Source of the DNA: Dechloromonas sp.
Lineage (GTDB): Bacteria > Pseudomonadota > Gammaproteobacteria > Burkholderiales > Rhodocyclaceae
Direction of reading: 5' to 3'
DNA length: 41,167 nucleotides
Assembly: GCA_016791065.1 (NCBI GenBank)
Contig: JAEUOD010000039.1
Coordinates: 1 to 41,167, forward strand
Made by a program: the position numbers and the translations under genes. Below the pieces are notes generated by a model, which had not been told where the DNA came from, did not search any database, and was given only the letters and a program-made list of their open reading frames with translations. Positions within the stretch are counted from its first letter, which is position 1. Every line of letters begins with the position of its first letter. This document shows, piece by piece, positions 17,943 through 26,366 of this stretch.

Positions 17943-20423
17943 ATGACGGAAAAGAAAATCTCGCCCACGGTAGGCACCGTCATGGCTTCAAACATGACGT
18001 TCGATTTTGGGCAATTCCGCGATGCGATTCAAGCGGCCGGCCTCGTTCCACCGGCTGACATCGTAGCCGATGGCAAGGTGCAACGTTTTTCCAGCAATGG
18101 CAAGAAAGACGACGATGCTGGCTGGTATATAGCCCACAACGATGGTTTTCCAGCCGGAATTTTTGGCGACTGGCGCTCCAACATCCAGCAGAATTGGCGG
18201 GCCGACATTGGTCGCATGCTGACCCCTGATGAAGACGCCGCATACCGGGCTAAGTTGGAATCCATGCGACGCGAACGCGAAGCCGAGGAGACCCGACGCA
18301 AGGCGGAAGCCAAGGCCAAGGCGGCGGCTATTTGGCAGACGGCTGCGACAGCACCCTCTGAGCATCCTTACTTGCTCCGCAAGGGCATCAAAGCCTGCGG
18401 CGCGAAGCAATACAACGATGCGCTGTTGATCCCCATGCGAGTCGACAGCGAAATTCACTCGCTGCAATTCATCCGACCGGATGGTAACAAACGCTTTCTG
18501 TCTGGCGGACGTGTCAAAGGCTGCTATTTCAGCATTGGCAACCCAATGGGCGCGGCTGCACTGTGCATTGCCGAGGGTTTTGCTACCGGCGCAACGATCC
18601 ATGAAGCCACGGGGTACCCGGTTGCGGTTGCCTTCAATGCAGGCAACCTGGGCGCGGTGGCCAAGGCCATGCGGGAAAAGTTTCCGGGGCTATCTTTGAT
18701 CCTGTGTGCGGATAACGACAAGCAGACCGAAAACAATCCAGGTATGACGGCAGCTACCGAGGCGGCGCGCTCCGTGGGCGGCTTGGTGGCAATTCCTGAC
18801 TTCGGCAATGACTGGCCAAATGGGGCGACCGACTTCAACGACATGGCGCAGTTGTGCGGGCAGGAGGCGATAGCAATCGCTATAGCGAACGCCAAGCCCG
18901 TAGCCGATGAGATTCATTATGTCGGTGACGATAAAGCAGCAGCGGGCGATTCTGCCGCCTGGCCGGATCCGCAACCGATGACCGCAAAAATGGAAGCAGA
19001 GCCGTATCCGATCGAAGCGCTGCCCGATAGCGTGCGGGCGGCTGTCGAGGAGGTGGCGGGCTTTGTGAAGGCGCCTGTGCCGATGGTGGCATCTTCTGCA
19101 CTGGCGGCGCTGTCTCTGGCGACTCAAGCCCATGTGGATGCGAAGCGAGCGGAGAGGCTGTCTGGTCCGACCGGCTTGTTCCTTCTGACCATCGCCGATT
19201 CTGGTGAGAGAAAGTCCACCTGCGATGGCTTTTTTACCCGCGCGATTCATGACTACGAGGAAGCGAAGGCCGAAGCCGCAAAGCCGCTGCTTAAAAATTA
19301 CCGGGCAGCCCTGGAAGCCTGGGAGTCCAAACGCAGCGGAATTAAGGAATTGATACGGCAATTGGCGAAAGGTGGCAAGCCGACCCACGGTGCAGAATCT
19401 GCCTTGCGTGAGATGGAACACGACAAACCGGAAGAGCCCAGAGTGCCGAGGTTGATCTTTGCTGATGCTACCCCGGAAGCCCTGGCCTTCAGCCTGGCAA
19501 AAAAATGGCCTTCCGGCGGCGTAGTTTCTGCCGAGGCCGGGATTGTGTTCGGTTCTCACGGCATGAGCGGTGATTCTGTCATGCGGAATCTGGCGACCTT
19601 GAATCAGCTATGGGATGGCAACAGCCTGACGATTGATCGGAAATCGTCGGAGTCATTCACTGTGCGGGGCGCACGTCTGACGGTTGCTTTGCAGGTACAG
19701 GAGCCGACCTTGCGGGCATTTTTCGATAAATCCGGGGCTCTGGCACGCGGGACAGGGTTCCTTGCGCGCTTCCTTGTTGCCTGGCCTGAGTCGACACAAG
19801 GTTATCGCCCTTTTACCGAAGCGCCTGAGAATTGGCCTGCATTGGCAGCATTCAATCACCGTATAGCGGAGATTTTGAATCAGCCAGTTCCGATGGACGA
19901 CGATGGTGGTTTGGCTCCACCGATGCTGCCATTGTCGCCAGAGGCGAAAGCGGCATGGGTCGAGTATCACGACACTATTGAAAGCCAATTGGCTAGCGGT
20001 GGCGACCTGTACGACGTGCGCGACGTAGCCAGCAAATCGGCCGACAACGCGGCACGACTGGCGGCGCTGTTCCAAATGTTCGGTGGCGGGGGCGGGGCCA
20101 TAAGTTGGGATGCGTTCGAACGGGCCAGTTGCATCACGGCCTGGCATTTGTCAGAGGCGCGGCGATTCTTCGGCGAACTGGCTTTGCCGGTGGGGCTGGC
20201 GAATGCCGCACGCCTTGATCGGTGGCTAATCGAGTATTGCCGCCGGGAACGGATGCCGGCAGTCGGGAAGCGTTACGTTCGCCAGCATGGGCCATTGCGT
20301 GACGGCGCATCGCTTGATGCGGCTATCCATGAGCTTGTGGAGCATGACCGCCTGCGGATCGAGAAAGACGGGAAGCGAATCAGCGTTCGTATCAATCCGG
20401 CGCTGATTAAGGCTGCGCCATGA
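17943..20423 (+). CDS. Toprim plus DUF3987 primase/helicase-like replication protein
   Basis: Protein of 826 residues with two parts. The N-terminal half holds a Toprim-like primase fold, with Glu211 in LCIAEGFATG and the metal motif DND at 257-259 (LCADND). It is preceded by a charged coiled stretch (about 100-130). The C-terminal half (about 345-826) is a DUF3987-type domain with a P-loop-like IADSGERKST at 417-426 and FADATPEAL. Such proteins are found in satellites and integrative elements and are thought to start element replication. There is no Cys-rich zinc finger of the DnaG type at the N-terminus. Its stop overlaps the next start (ATGA). Confidence 0.85.
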   Translation: MTEKKISPTVGTVMASNMTFDFGQFRDAIQAAGLVPPADIVADGKVQRFSSNGKKDDDAGWYIAHNDGFPAGIFGDWRSNIQQNWRADIGRMLTPDEDAAYRAKLESMRREREAEETRRKAEAKAKAAAIWQTAATAPSEHPYLLRKGIKACGAKQYNDALLIPMRVDSEIHSLQFIRPDGNKRFLSGGRVKGCYFSIGNPMGAAALCIAEGFATGATIHEATGYPVAVAFNAGNLGAVAKAMREKFPGLSLILCADNDKQTENNPGMTAATEAARSVGGLVAIPDFGNDWPNGATDFNDMAQLCGQEAIAIAIANAKPVADEIHYVGDDKAAAGDSAAWPDPQPMTAKMEAEPYPIEALPDSVRAAVEEVAGFVKAPVPMVASSALAALSLATQAHVDAKRAERLSGPTGLFLLTIADSGERKSTCDGFFTRAIHDYEEAKAEAAKPLLKNYRAALEAWESKRSGIKELIRQLAKGGKPTHGAESALREMEHDKPEEPRVPRLIFADATPEALAFSLAKKWPSGGVVSAEAGIVFGSHGMSGDSVMRNLATLNQLWDGNSLTIDRKSSESFTVRGARLTVALQVQEPTLRAFFDKSGALARGTGFLARFLVAWPESTQGYRPFTEAPENWPALAAFNHRIAEILNQPVPMDDDGGLAPPMLPLSPEAKAAWVEYHDTIESQLASGGDLYDVRDVASKSADNAARLAALFQMFGGGGGAISWDAFERASCITAWHLSEARRFFGELALPVGLANAARLDRWLIEYCRRERMPAVGKRYVRQHGPLRDGASLDAAIHELVEHDRLRIEKDGKRISVRINPALIKAAP

Positions 20424-20986
20424 GTTTGTCCGCGCTGATCCGAAAACGTCGGCCGGGCAACTTTGCTACAGCTACAGTTGCTACTTCTGCTACGGTTCAA
20501 CCAAGGCCGCAAACAAGTGTGGCAACTGTAGCAAGTGTAGGCGTAGCAAACGCGGAATCTGCCCAAGCTGATAGTGTCAAATGCCATTCGCGGTGGCTAT
20601 TCCATTTCACCGACGGGAACGACCTGCCGGTGCCTGTCGAGCCCGCCGTGGATGATGCGAAGACGCTATCGTACTACCCAGATGCAGTCGTCGCCGAACC
20701 GATACCCGACCGCCCGCAACGTGTACCGACCGAAGTCGAAGCTAACGAAATCAGGGCGCTGATCGGTGGCGTTTCTGCCAACGAGACCGACGATGACCGG
20801 CGCACCTGTTCGCAATGCCTGAATCTGATGGGGCGGGTCTGCACGATTGCCAGGCCCGGCGGACTGGTCTCTGCCAATCCGGGCTATCGACCAGCGACAC
20901 CCATCCTACAACGATGCGCGGGGTATCTACCGAACAGCACTGACCACGACCAACGACGGGGGAACGAACGCTGGCCGGGGCTGTGA
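20420..20986 (+). CDS. Small hypothetical island protein with Cys cluster
   Basis: Intact 188-residue frame coupled to the primase-like gene by an ATGA overlap. Residues 15-50 are low-complexity Ala/Thr/Val (ATATVATSATV), produced by repeated GCTAC/GTAGC words in the DNA. The C-terminal third has C-x-x-C-x(6)-C (CSQCLNLMGRVC) and a later Cys, a possible metal site. I do not recognise a family; association with DUF3987 genes suggests a replication accessory role. Confidence 0.65.
   Translation: MSLSALIRKRRPGNFATATVATSATVQPRPQTSVATVASVGVANAESAQADSVKCHSRWLFHFTDGNDLPVPVEPAVDDAKTLSYYPDAVVAEPIPDRPQRVPTEVEANEIRALIGGVSANETDDDRRTCSQCLNLMGRVCTIARPGGLVSANPGYRPATPILQRCAGYLPNSTDHDQRRGNERWPGL
20471..20532. 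repeat. 11-bp inverted repeat inside the small orphan gene
   Basis: GCTACAGTTGC (20471-20481) and GCAACTGTAGC (20522-20532) are perfect inverse copies 40 bases apart, within a stretch full of GCTAC/GTAGC words. It might be an iteron-like protein-binding region for the neighbouring replication gene, or just a by-product of the Ala-Thr-Val coding repeat. Confidence 0.45.
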
Positions 20987-21167
20987 AGGACGTGAATTTG
21001 CGAACCATTGAAGCGCTACTTGACTTCATGCTTACGTGACCACTTGATGGCCCAAGGCATTGAAACTCAAGCGCTAATAATAGGCGCCCAGAGCGGGTGC
21101 ATTATGAGTTGCATTTAAAACAATGGTCCCCAGCGGATGTGCATTGGTTATCGAACTTGCTCTCAGC

Positions 21168-21917
21168 TTAGCCGCCTTCCAGCTCGGACCAGCCTCCAAC
21201 CTTGACTACTTTCGTTTCTCTGGCCCGTGCATTTTCTGCCAGTAGTACCGCCGTCTCGTTTCCGATGAGCAGCGTATGCTCAAGGACAGCTAGCGCTTCG
21301 TCGAAGTAACCGAGCTGGCGTAGCAGTTCAGCCTCGGTTAGGTGGCGTTTATGTGTTTCCCCATCCTGGCGGACAAGTTCCAGCAACGCTAACCGGTTCT
21401 CGTGTGCCTGCGCTGGGGTCATAGGGTCCCTGATGGCATAGCCACCACGATCCGGGTGATTCCCGACCCACCAGATTTTCTGGCGCAGACGCCGCTCCCG
21501 TGCCGGCGTATCTCCAACCCCTTGCGCCAGCGCCCAGAGCAATTCTCGAGCGCGGGGAGGCTCGATTTGGCCCGCGAAATGCCACTGGTCGGGTATGGCT
21601 CGCCAAGCCTTTTCCTTCGCCAGCGTGGCAGTTGCCTTTTCATCAAATCTAGCCAGCCCACGCTTCCACCATGGCCACTGTGTCGACTCAGGTTCCCTGT
21701 GCATGATGCCGAGTTCCTCGGCATCCTCGACCCAGAAGATGCTTTCGCAGGAGCAGCAGACCCCCAAATCAGGGTTTCCCGCAACGCTGATCGTACTGGT
21801 ATAGCCGTCCGACCAGTAAGTGGCCGCATAAAAATGGATTGATGCGTAACGTGTCCGGCGCATCGGGTAGTTGCAACGCGGGCAGGCCAAGATGGCAGGT
21901 TCAACAATGCGGGTCAT
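21168..21917 (-). CDS. Zinc-ribbon hypothetical protein at the end of the BREX operon
   Basis: Unrecognised 249-residue protein. An N-terminal zinc-ribbon pattern pairs Cys12/Cys15 (CPRCNYPMRR) with Cys54/55/57 (VCCSCES). A Trp-rich linker follows, and then a helical C-terminal half (LRQLGYFDEALAVLEHTLL) that looks TPR-like. I chose ATG 21917 because it lies just before the first Cys pair. A TTG at 22016 would overlap the brxL stop (TTGA) and add 33 residues. It is last in the minus-strand BREX run; no terminator was identified behind it. It could be a BREX accessory or an unrelated cargo gene. Confidence 0.75.
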   Translation of the reverse strand: MTRIVEPAILACPRCNYPMRRTRYASIHFYAATYWSDGYTSTISVAGNPDLGVCCSCESIFWVEDAEELGIMHREPESTQWPWWKRGLARFDEKATATLAKEKAWRAIPDQWHFAGQIEPPRARELLWALAQGVGDTPARERRLRQKIWWVGNHPDRGGYAIRDPMTPAQAHENRLALLELVRQDGETHKRHLTEAELLRQLGYFDEALAVLEHTLLIGNETAVLLAENARARETKVVKVGGWSELEGG

Positions 21918-22012
21918 CGACGCTGGTATCGAGAGGGAATGGAAACGAGTAGATCGTTCTGGAATCTGGCAATCTGCTTGGAATAAGCTGGCTGGATTAA
22001 ATGGCTCGGTGT

Positions 22013-24058
22013 TCAATCAACCAGCGCTTTCAGCAGCGCATCCTTTGCATCCTGATAGAACTCCACGTCCAATCGGGTCGCCATGTCGTCCGATAGATCG
22101 AACAACTGGCGGCGGCAGGAAACAGGCAGTAACAAGGACTTTGCTCCCTTCTCGACGGCGATCTCTGCCAGGCTGACAGCGTTGTGGATCGGTTCGATGG
22201 TGCCGCCCAAGGTCACCTCGCCGACAACGACCAGGCCACCGCGCACAGATTTACGTAACAAGGCGCTGCACAGCGCGATGAGCGAGGCCACGCCGATCTT
22301 GGCACCACTCTTGGCCGCATCCATGCCACGCAGTTGCACCGAGAATTCATGCGAGCGTGGGTCGCGGTCGCCGACCAGTTGCATGGCCCTGGCGTACAGA
22401 TTTTGCTCTGCGCAGCGGATGGACTCCTGGAAGGCTGTCGGCACTGGCTTGTTGAGCACCCGCACGCCGCTGCCTGGTCCCTCGGTGACTTCGAGGCGGA
22501 ACAGGCCGGGGTGCTCGTCCTGGCCTCCGGGCGACAGCGCCCAGATTTGTCCGGCTTCGAGGGGCTCGTCGCCGATGCCACTCTGGCTTTGTAGTTCCGG
22601 GGTGGAGACGAATTTCTCGACACCTTCGGAACCCAGGGTGTAGCTGAAGTGGGTGTTGCGAAATTCGGCGGCGCCGATGCGCTTCTGCTGTTCCTTGACA
22701 CGACGGCGCACTTCCAGTGCCAGCCGCACTGCCCATTCGAGGTCTTCGTCGCTGACCTCGGCATCCTGGCCGGGGTGGATCAGCTTCAGCAGGCCACTGA
22801 TGGTCTTGTTGACGCCGTTGATATCGCGCCCCGACAGTGCTCCGCCGAAGAAGACGCGGTTTTGCAGCACGGCCAGTCGGCTTTGGTTGCGCAGTTGCGT
22901 GAAGCACTCGGAGAGGAAGTCGCTGACCAGACCGAAGTGATCGGTGAAAATGTCCGGCTTGAGCTTGGGCACGTCCCATCCCGGCAGATAGCAGTGAATG
23001 CGATCCATGAAAGCTGTGTCGTCGCGCATCTCCGGCGGTAGCGGCTGGAACAGGTGGCCGATACGCTGCTGGTGTTCGACATCGACATCGAAGTTGCCGA
23101 CCATGACCATGGAACCGTCGGCGCGGATGCTTTCCTTCCCGCGCGAAAACTCGCCGGACTCCATGTAGCCCTTCATGATGTTCACGCCATCCTTCTGGTC
23201 GAAGGAGATGCCGGAGACTTCATCGAAGCACACCACATCGTACTGGCAGACCAGGCCGCGTTGTCCGTTGGCGTTATTGACGAACATGCGTGCCACGGTG
23301 GCCTTGCCGCCGGAGACCAGATGGGCGTAGGGCGAAACCTGCTGGAACAGGTGCGATTTGCCGGTGCCGCGCGGGCCGATCTCGACCAAGTTGTAGTTGC
23401 GCTCGACGAAGGGAATCATGCGCAGCAGGATCGCATCCTTGTTGCGCTCGGTGAGTTGTGCCGGTTCCAGGCCGATGGAGCGCAGCAGAAAGTCTTTCCA
23501 TTCTGCCGTTGTCAGCGCGGCCCGTGCGACCGCCATCTTGTCCAGCACGTCACGCTGCGACAGCTGGATGGCGCGCAGGCCATCAATGCCGAAGGGTCTG
23601 CCGTTCTTTTCCTGCGCGATGGTGGCATCGTAGCCCAGCGTCACCTCGGCATAAAAACCGCCGGTCAGCATACGTTGATGTTCGGTGACCAGTTCCGCCG
23701 AGATGCGCACATCGCGCAGTTTGAGCGAAGGCAGTTCGGCGACATAGGAATCGGTCTTGGCATCCAGCCGTGCCGTAATGATGTCGATGATGCGCACCTG
23801 CCCCTTTTCACGGGCGACTGACTTGATCAGTTCCTCATTGCCAGCGCGCACTGTGCGTTCGGAAAGCTGACGCTGCACAATGCCCAGGCCTTCCTGAATC
23901 TCGGCCTCGTTCGTGGTGGCGCAGTAGCGGCCCAGCATGAACTCGACCACATAAGTCGGCACCGGAAACTGGCGCGAAAACTGGCGCACCAGATCCTTGC
24001 GGACGATGTAACCGTCAAAGGCTTCCGCGACCTTGCGGTCTAGGGTATCAAGCTCCAT
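22013..24058 (-). CDS. brxL: BrxL, Lon-like AAA+ protein of BREX
   Basis: BREX effector/AAA+ protein of 681 residues, starting MELDTLDRKVAEAFDGYIV. The AAA+ core has Walker A GPRGTGKS at 228-235 and a Walker B-like VVCFDEVSGI. The C-terminal Lon-like domain is clear (GEVTLGGTIEPI; ASLIALCSALL). By motif alignment the Lon catalytic Ser and Lys positions are Lys587 and Val628, so protease activity is not expected. ATG 24058 has a strong GGAGAGG site; a TTG at 24073 was passed over. It overlaps pglZ by 11 bases. Presence of brxL puts the locus near BREX type 1. Confidence 0.93.
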   Translation of the reverse strand: MELDTLDRKVAEAFDGYIVRKDLVRQFSRQFPVPTYVVEFMLGRYCATTNEAEIQEGLGIVQRQLSERTVRAGNEELIKSVAREKGQVRIIDIITARLDAKTDSYVAELPSLKLRDVRISAELVTEHQRMLTGGFYAEVTLGYDATIAQEKNGRPFGIDGLRAIQLSQRDVLDKMAVARAALTTAEWKDFLLRSIGLEPAQLTERNKDAILLRMIPFVERNYNLVEIGPRGTGKSHLFQQVSPYAHLVSGGKATVARMFVNNANGQRGLVCQYDVVCFDEVSGISFDQKDGVNIMKGYMESGEFSRGKESIRADGSMVMVGNFDVDVEHQQRIGHLFQPLPPEMRDDTAFMDRIHCYLPGWDVPKLKPDIFTDHFGLVSDFLSECFTQLRNQSRLAVLQNRVFFGGALSGRDINGVNKTISGLLKLIHPGQDAEVSDEDLEWAVRLALEVRRRVKEQQKRIGAAEFRNTHFSYTLGSEGVEKFVSTPELQSQSGIGDEPLEAGQIWALSPGGQDEHPGLFRLEVTEGPGSGVRVLNKPVPTAFQESIRCAEQNLYARAMQLVGDRDPRSHEFSVQLRGMDAAKSGAKIGVASLIALCSALLRKSVRGGLVVVGEVTLGGTIEPIHNAVSLAEIAVEKGAKSLLLPVSCRRQLFDLSDDMATRLDVEFYQDAKDALLKALVD

Positions 24059-26366
24059 TCCAGGCCTCTCCAAAATTCATGTGCTCTTCGGCCACCTTCT
24101 GGCCGTCGCGGTGCAGCACCACGGCAATCTGCTCGCCGAGCAACTCTTCCACTTCCTCGAAGACCACGCGACCCTTGCCGTCGGCATCGATAGCATCCGC
24201 ATCACCGATGGCCGATCCCAGTCGTTCCAGGGTAACGGTCAGCCCGGCAGCATCGGTGGCCAGGATCGAGCAGATCGTCTTGCGGGTATTCCAGGTGACG
24301 GATATCAACCTGGGCTGGCCAGCGACCGGCCCATTGCGTTGCACCCGTAGGAAGGGCACCACCGATTCCTGCAAGCTCAAACCACCATGGTCGTATTCTC
24401 GGCCACTGGAAAACGCCGAGATACCGGGGGCCAGCACGACCCGCACGGCAGCGTCAAAACTCCACGGCAGCATCAACCAGTGACTGTCAGGTGCAGCATC
24501 CTTCAGCACCGCGCAGCGGCCCCATTTGGTCTCGGCCAATTTGGCCGGCAGTTCGGCCTTGGGCAGACCGCCAGGCAGCAACAGCCAGCCGTGGTCGGTC
24601 ACTACCCAGACCTGCTTCCATCCCGCATTCAACAGACGACGGATGGTCTTTGCCAGATCGTCGAGATGCGCCGGAATGGCACGGGCCAGCTTCAAACCCT
24701 TGGCATGGCCGTCGCGGTCAATGTCGCCGGGAAACTCAGCCCAGCCCTTGCCATAGGCGAGACAAGGATTCTCCGTATCGACGACAGCAACTCCGTCCGG
24801 CTCCATCGCCTTGCGCAGCTTTTCCGCCGTGTAGGCGCCCTTGGGCAGCTTGGGCGCGAAGTCGCCGCCATTGCCACCCTCGGCCAGCTTACAGGCTGGA
24901 GAGACCCAAACCTTGCCGCTGCTAGTTACTGAGGGAACACTGGTAAAGCCCGGTTCCAGCACGACCGTCAAACCATTGTCCTTGTGCAGCAGCGCCTCCA
25001 GTTCGCGTGCCAGATCGAGGCGCAGACCATCGACGAACAGCACCACGGTGCCATCGGCTACCTCCGGCAGGCTCCAGTCCGGGTAACCATCCTTCTTCAC
25101 CAGCGCCTGGAAGCCTTCGGCCTGTTTTTCCAGCCAGCGGCGGTATAGGGCGACCAGCACGGCATAAATTGGCTTTTCCAGTTCCGCCTGCTGACCAATC
25201 GCCATCGCGGCGCGAGCAGCGGCATCGACACGCCAGCCGTTATCGGCGTAGCGTTGTGCTGCCTCGACGGCATTGCCCCCCGCCAGCGGCTCCAGGAAGG
25301 CCTTGGCGATGATTGCAAGATCAGCCAGGGCGGTGGCCAGCGGTGCGCGGCCCTGCTGTGCCCAGAGCGTTTCGCGCCGAGCGGCGTGCTTGGCTTCGGT
25401 TGCCAGCACCGCCTGGGCGGCGGCCACTGGCTCCAAACTGGCGGCCATCAACAACTCCTCGGCCAGGCGGTGTTCATCGGCATCGTTTTCACGCGGATAG
25501 CGTTCCGCCCCCTGGAACAGGTCGGGCGGCGCGATAGTGCTGAACACCTCGTAGGCATCGGGATAGCTGTGCCAGTGGGCAACATACTTGTCCCACAGCG
25601 GGTACGCCGCCTCGCCGGGCTTGCTGGCAAGAATGCGCTGCGCGACCTCTACTGACCCTTTCGCCAAATCAACGCCGAAACGCTTTTTCGTAGTGGCGAC
25701 GAAACTCTCCCACGACTCACCTTGTTCGGCCCGGATCGCTTCCGGTGCGGTCAGCCAGCGCAGTACGGTCTCGTCGGGTGCCGGGTTGATCAGGTCGTTG
25801 AGATAACGCTCGTCGATGGTCAAAGCCTCTAGGGCTGGAAGGTTTTGCGTCAGCAGCTTGCCCATCGCAGCCTTCAGCGCTTGCGCGGTTTCCTGATTGC
25901 CAGCCACCTTCAGCCCCAGCCCGCCGCGCTTGCTCTCGCAGAAGGCACGCAGCGTCCAGTCTTTGCCGTTTTCCTGGCGCCAAAAGCTCCCCCGGTATTG
26001 CAGTTCGGCCAGCGGCGCGAGTTGTGGGTCGTCCTTCAGGCCGCGCAGATCGGTGCGCAATTGGCCATTGCCGACGCCGGGCAGATACAGAATCGCCACC
26101 TCGCCATCGCCGATGCTTCCGGCCTGGCCATCAGCCACCATGCGCAGCCAGACGCCGGGGCCGCTGCGCCGGTCAGGATCATAGCTGCCCAGGGCGTGTA
26201 GTTCCGGTAGCGCCTCCATGATCTTGGGCAGCACGCCTTCCCATTCGCGCTTTTCGTCTGTCCACAGAATGGCGACGGGGGCGGCTTCCAGGGCTGGATT
26301 GAAGCGCTTGGCCTGCTCTTGGAGGCGAGCAACCAAGGCTGCCAGCACGGTAGTTTTGTTCTTCAT
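24048..26366 (-). CDS. pglZ: PglZ (BrxZ), alkaline-phosphatase-superfamily BREX protein
   Basis: Core BREX protein of 772 residues. The PglZ domain carries the metal-site motifs VLFVDGLRLD (Asp446) and VVTDHGW (Asp591, His592) of the alkaline phosphatase superfamily. Its exact substrate in BREX is not settled. A long helical N-terminal half precedes it. ATG 26366 (MKNKTTVLAAL) overlaps the stop of the PLD-like gene (ATGA), so I prefer it over the open extension to 26414. PglZ acts with PglX and BrxC in host methylation and phage exclusion. Confidence 0.93.
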   Translation of the reverse strand: MKNKTTVLAALVARLQEQAKRFNPALEAAPVAILWTDEKREWEGVLPKIMEALPELHALGSYDPDRRSGPGVWLRMVADGQAGSIGDGEVAILYLPGVGNGQLRTDLRGLKDDPQLAPLAELQYRGSFWRQENGKDWTLRAFCESKRGGLGLKVAGNQETAQALKAAMGKLLTQNLPALEALTIDERYLNDLINPAPDETVLRWLTAPEAIRAEQGESWESFVATTKKRFGVDLAKGSVEVAQRILASKPGEAAYPLWDKYVAHWHSYPDAYEVFSTIAPPDLFQGAERYPRENDADEHRLAEELLMAASLEPVAAAQAVLATEAKHAARRETLWAQQGRAPLATALADLAIIAKAFLEPLAGGNAVEAAQRYADNGWRVDAAARAAMAIGQQAELEKPIYAVLVALYRRWLEKQAEGFQALVKKDGYPDWSLPEVADGTVVLFVDGLRLDLARELEALLHKDNGLTVVLEPGFTSVPSVTSSGKVWVSPACKLAEGGNGGDFAPKLPKGAYTAEKLRKAMEPDGVAVVDTENPCLAYGKGWAEFPGDIDRDGHAKGLKLARAIPAHLDDLAKTIRRLLNAGWKQVWVVTDHGWLLLPGGLPKAELPAKLAETKWGRCAVLKDAAPDSHWLMLPWSFDAAVRVVLAPGISAFSSGREYDHGGLSLQESVVPFLRVQRNGPVAGQPRLISVTWNTRKTICSILATDAAGLTVTLERLGSAIGDADAIDADGKGRVVFEEVEELLGEQIAVVLHRDGQKVAEEHMNFGEAWNGA

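Noticed and set aside
20987..21167. Small frames between the Cys-cluster orphan and the zinc-ribbon gene
   Set aside because: Longest candidate is under 20 codons without a ribosome-binding site; nothing supports a gene.
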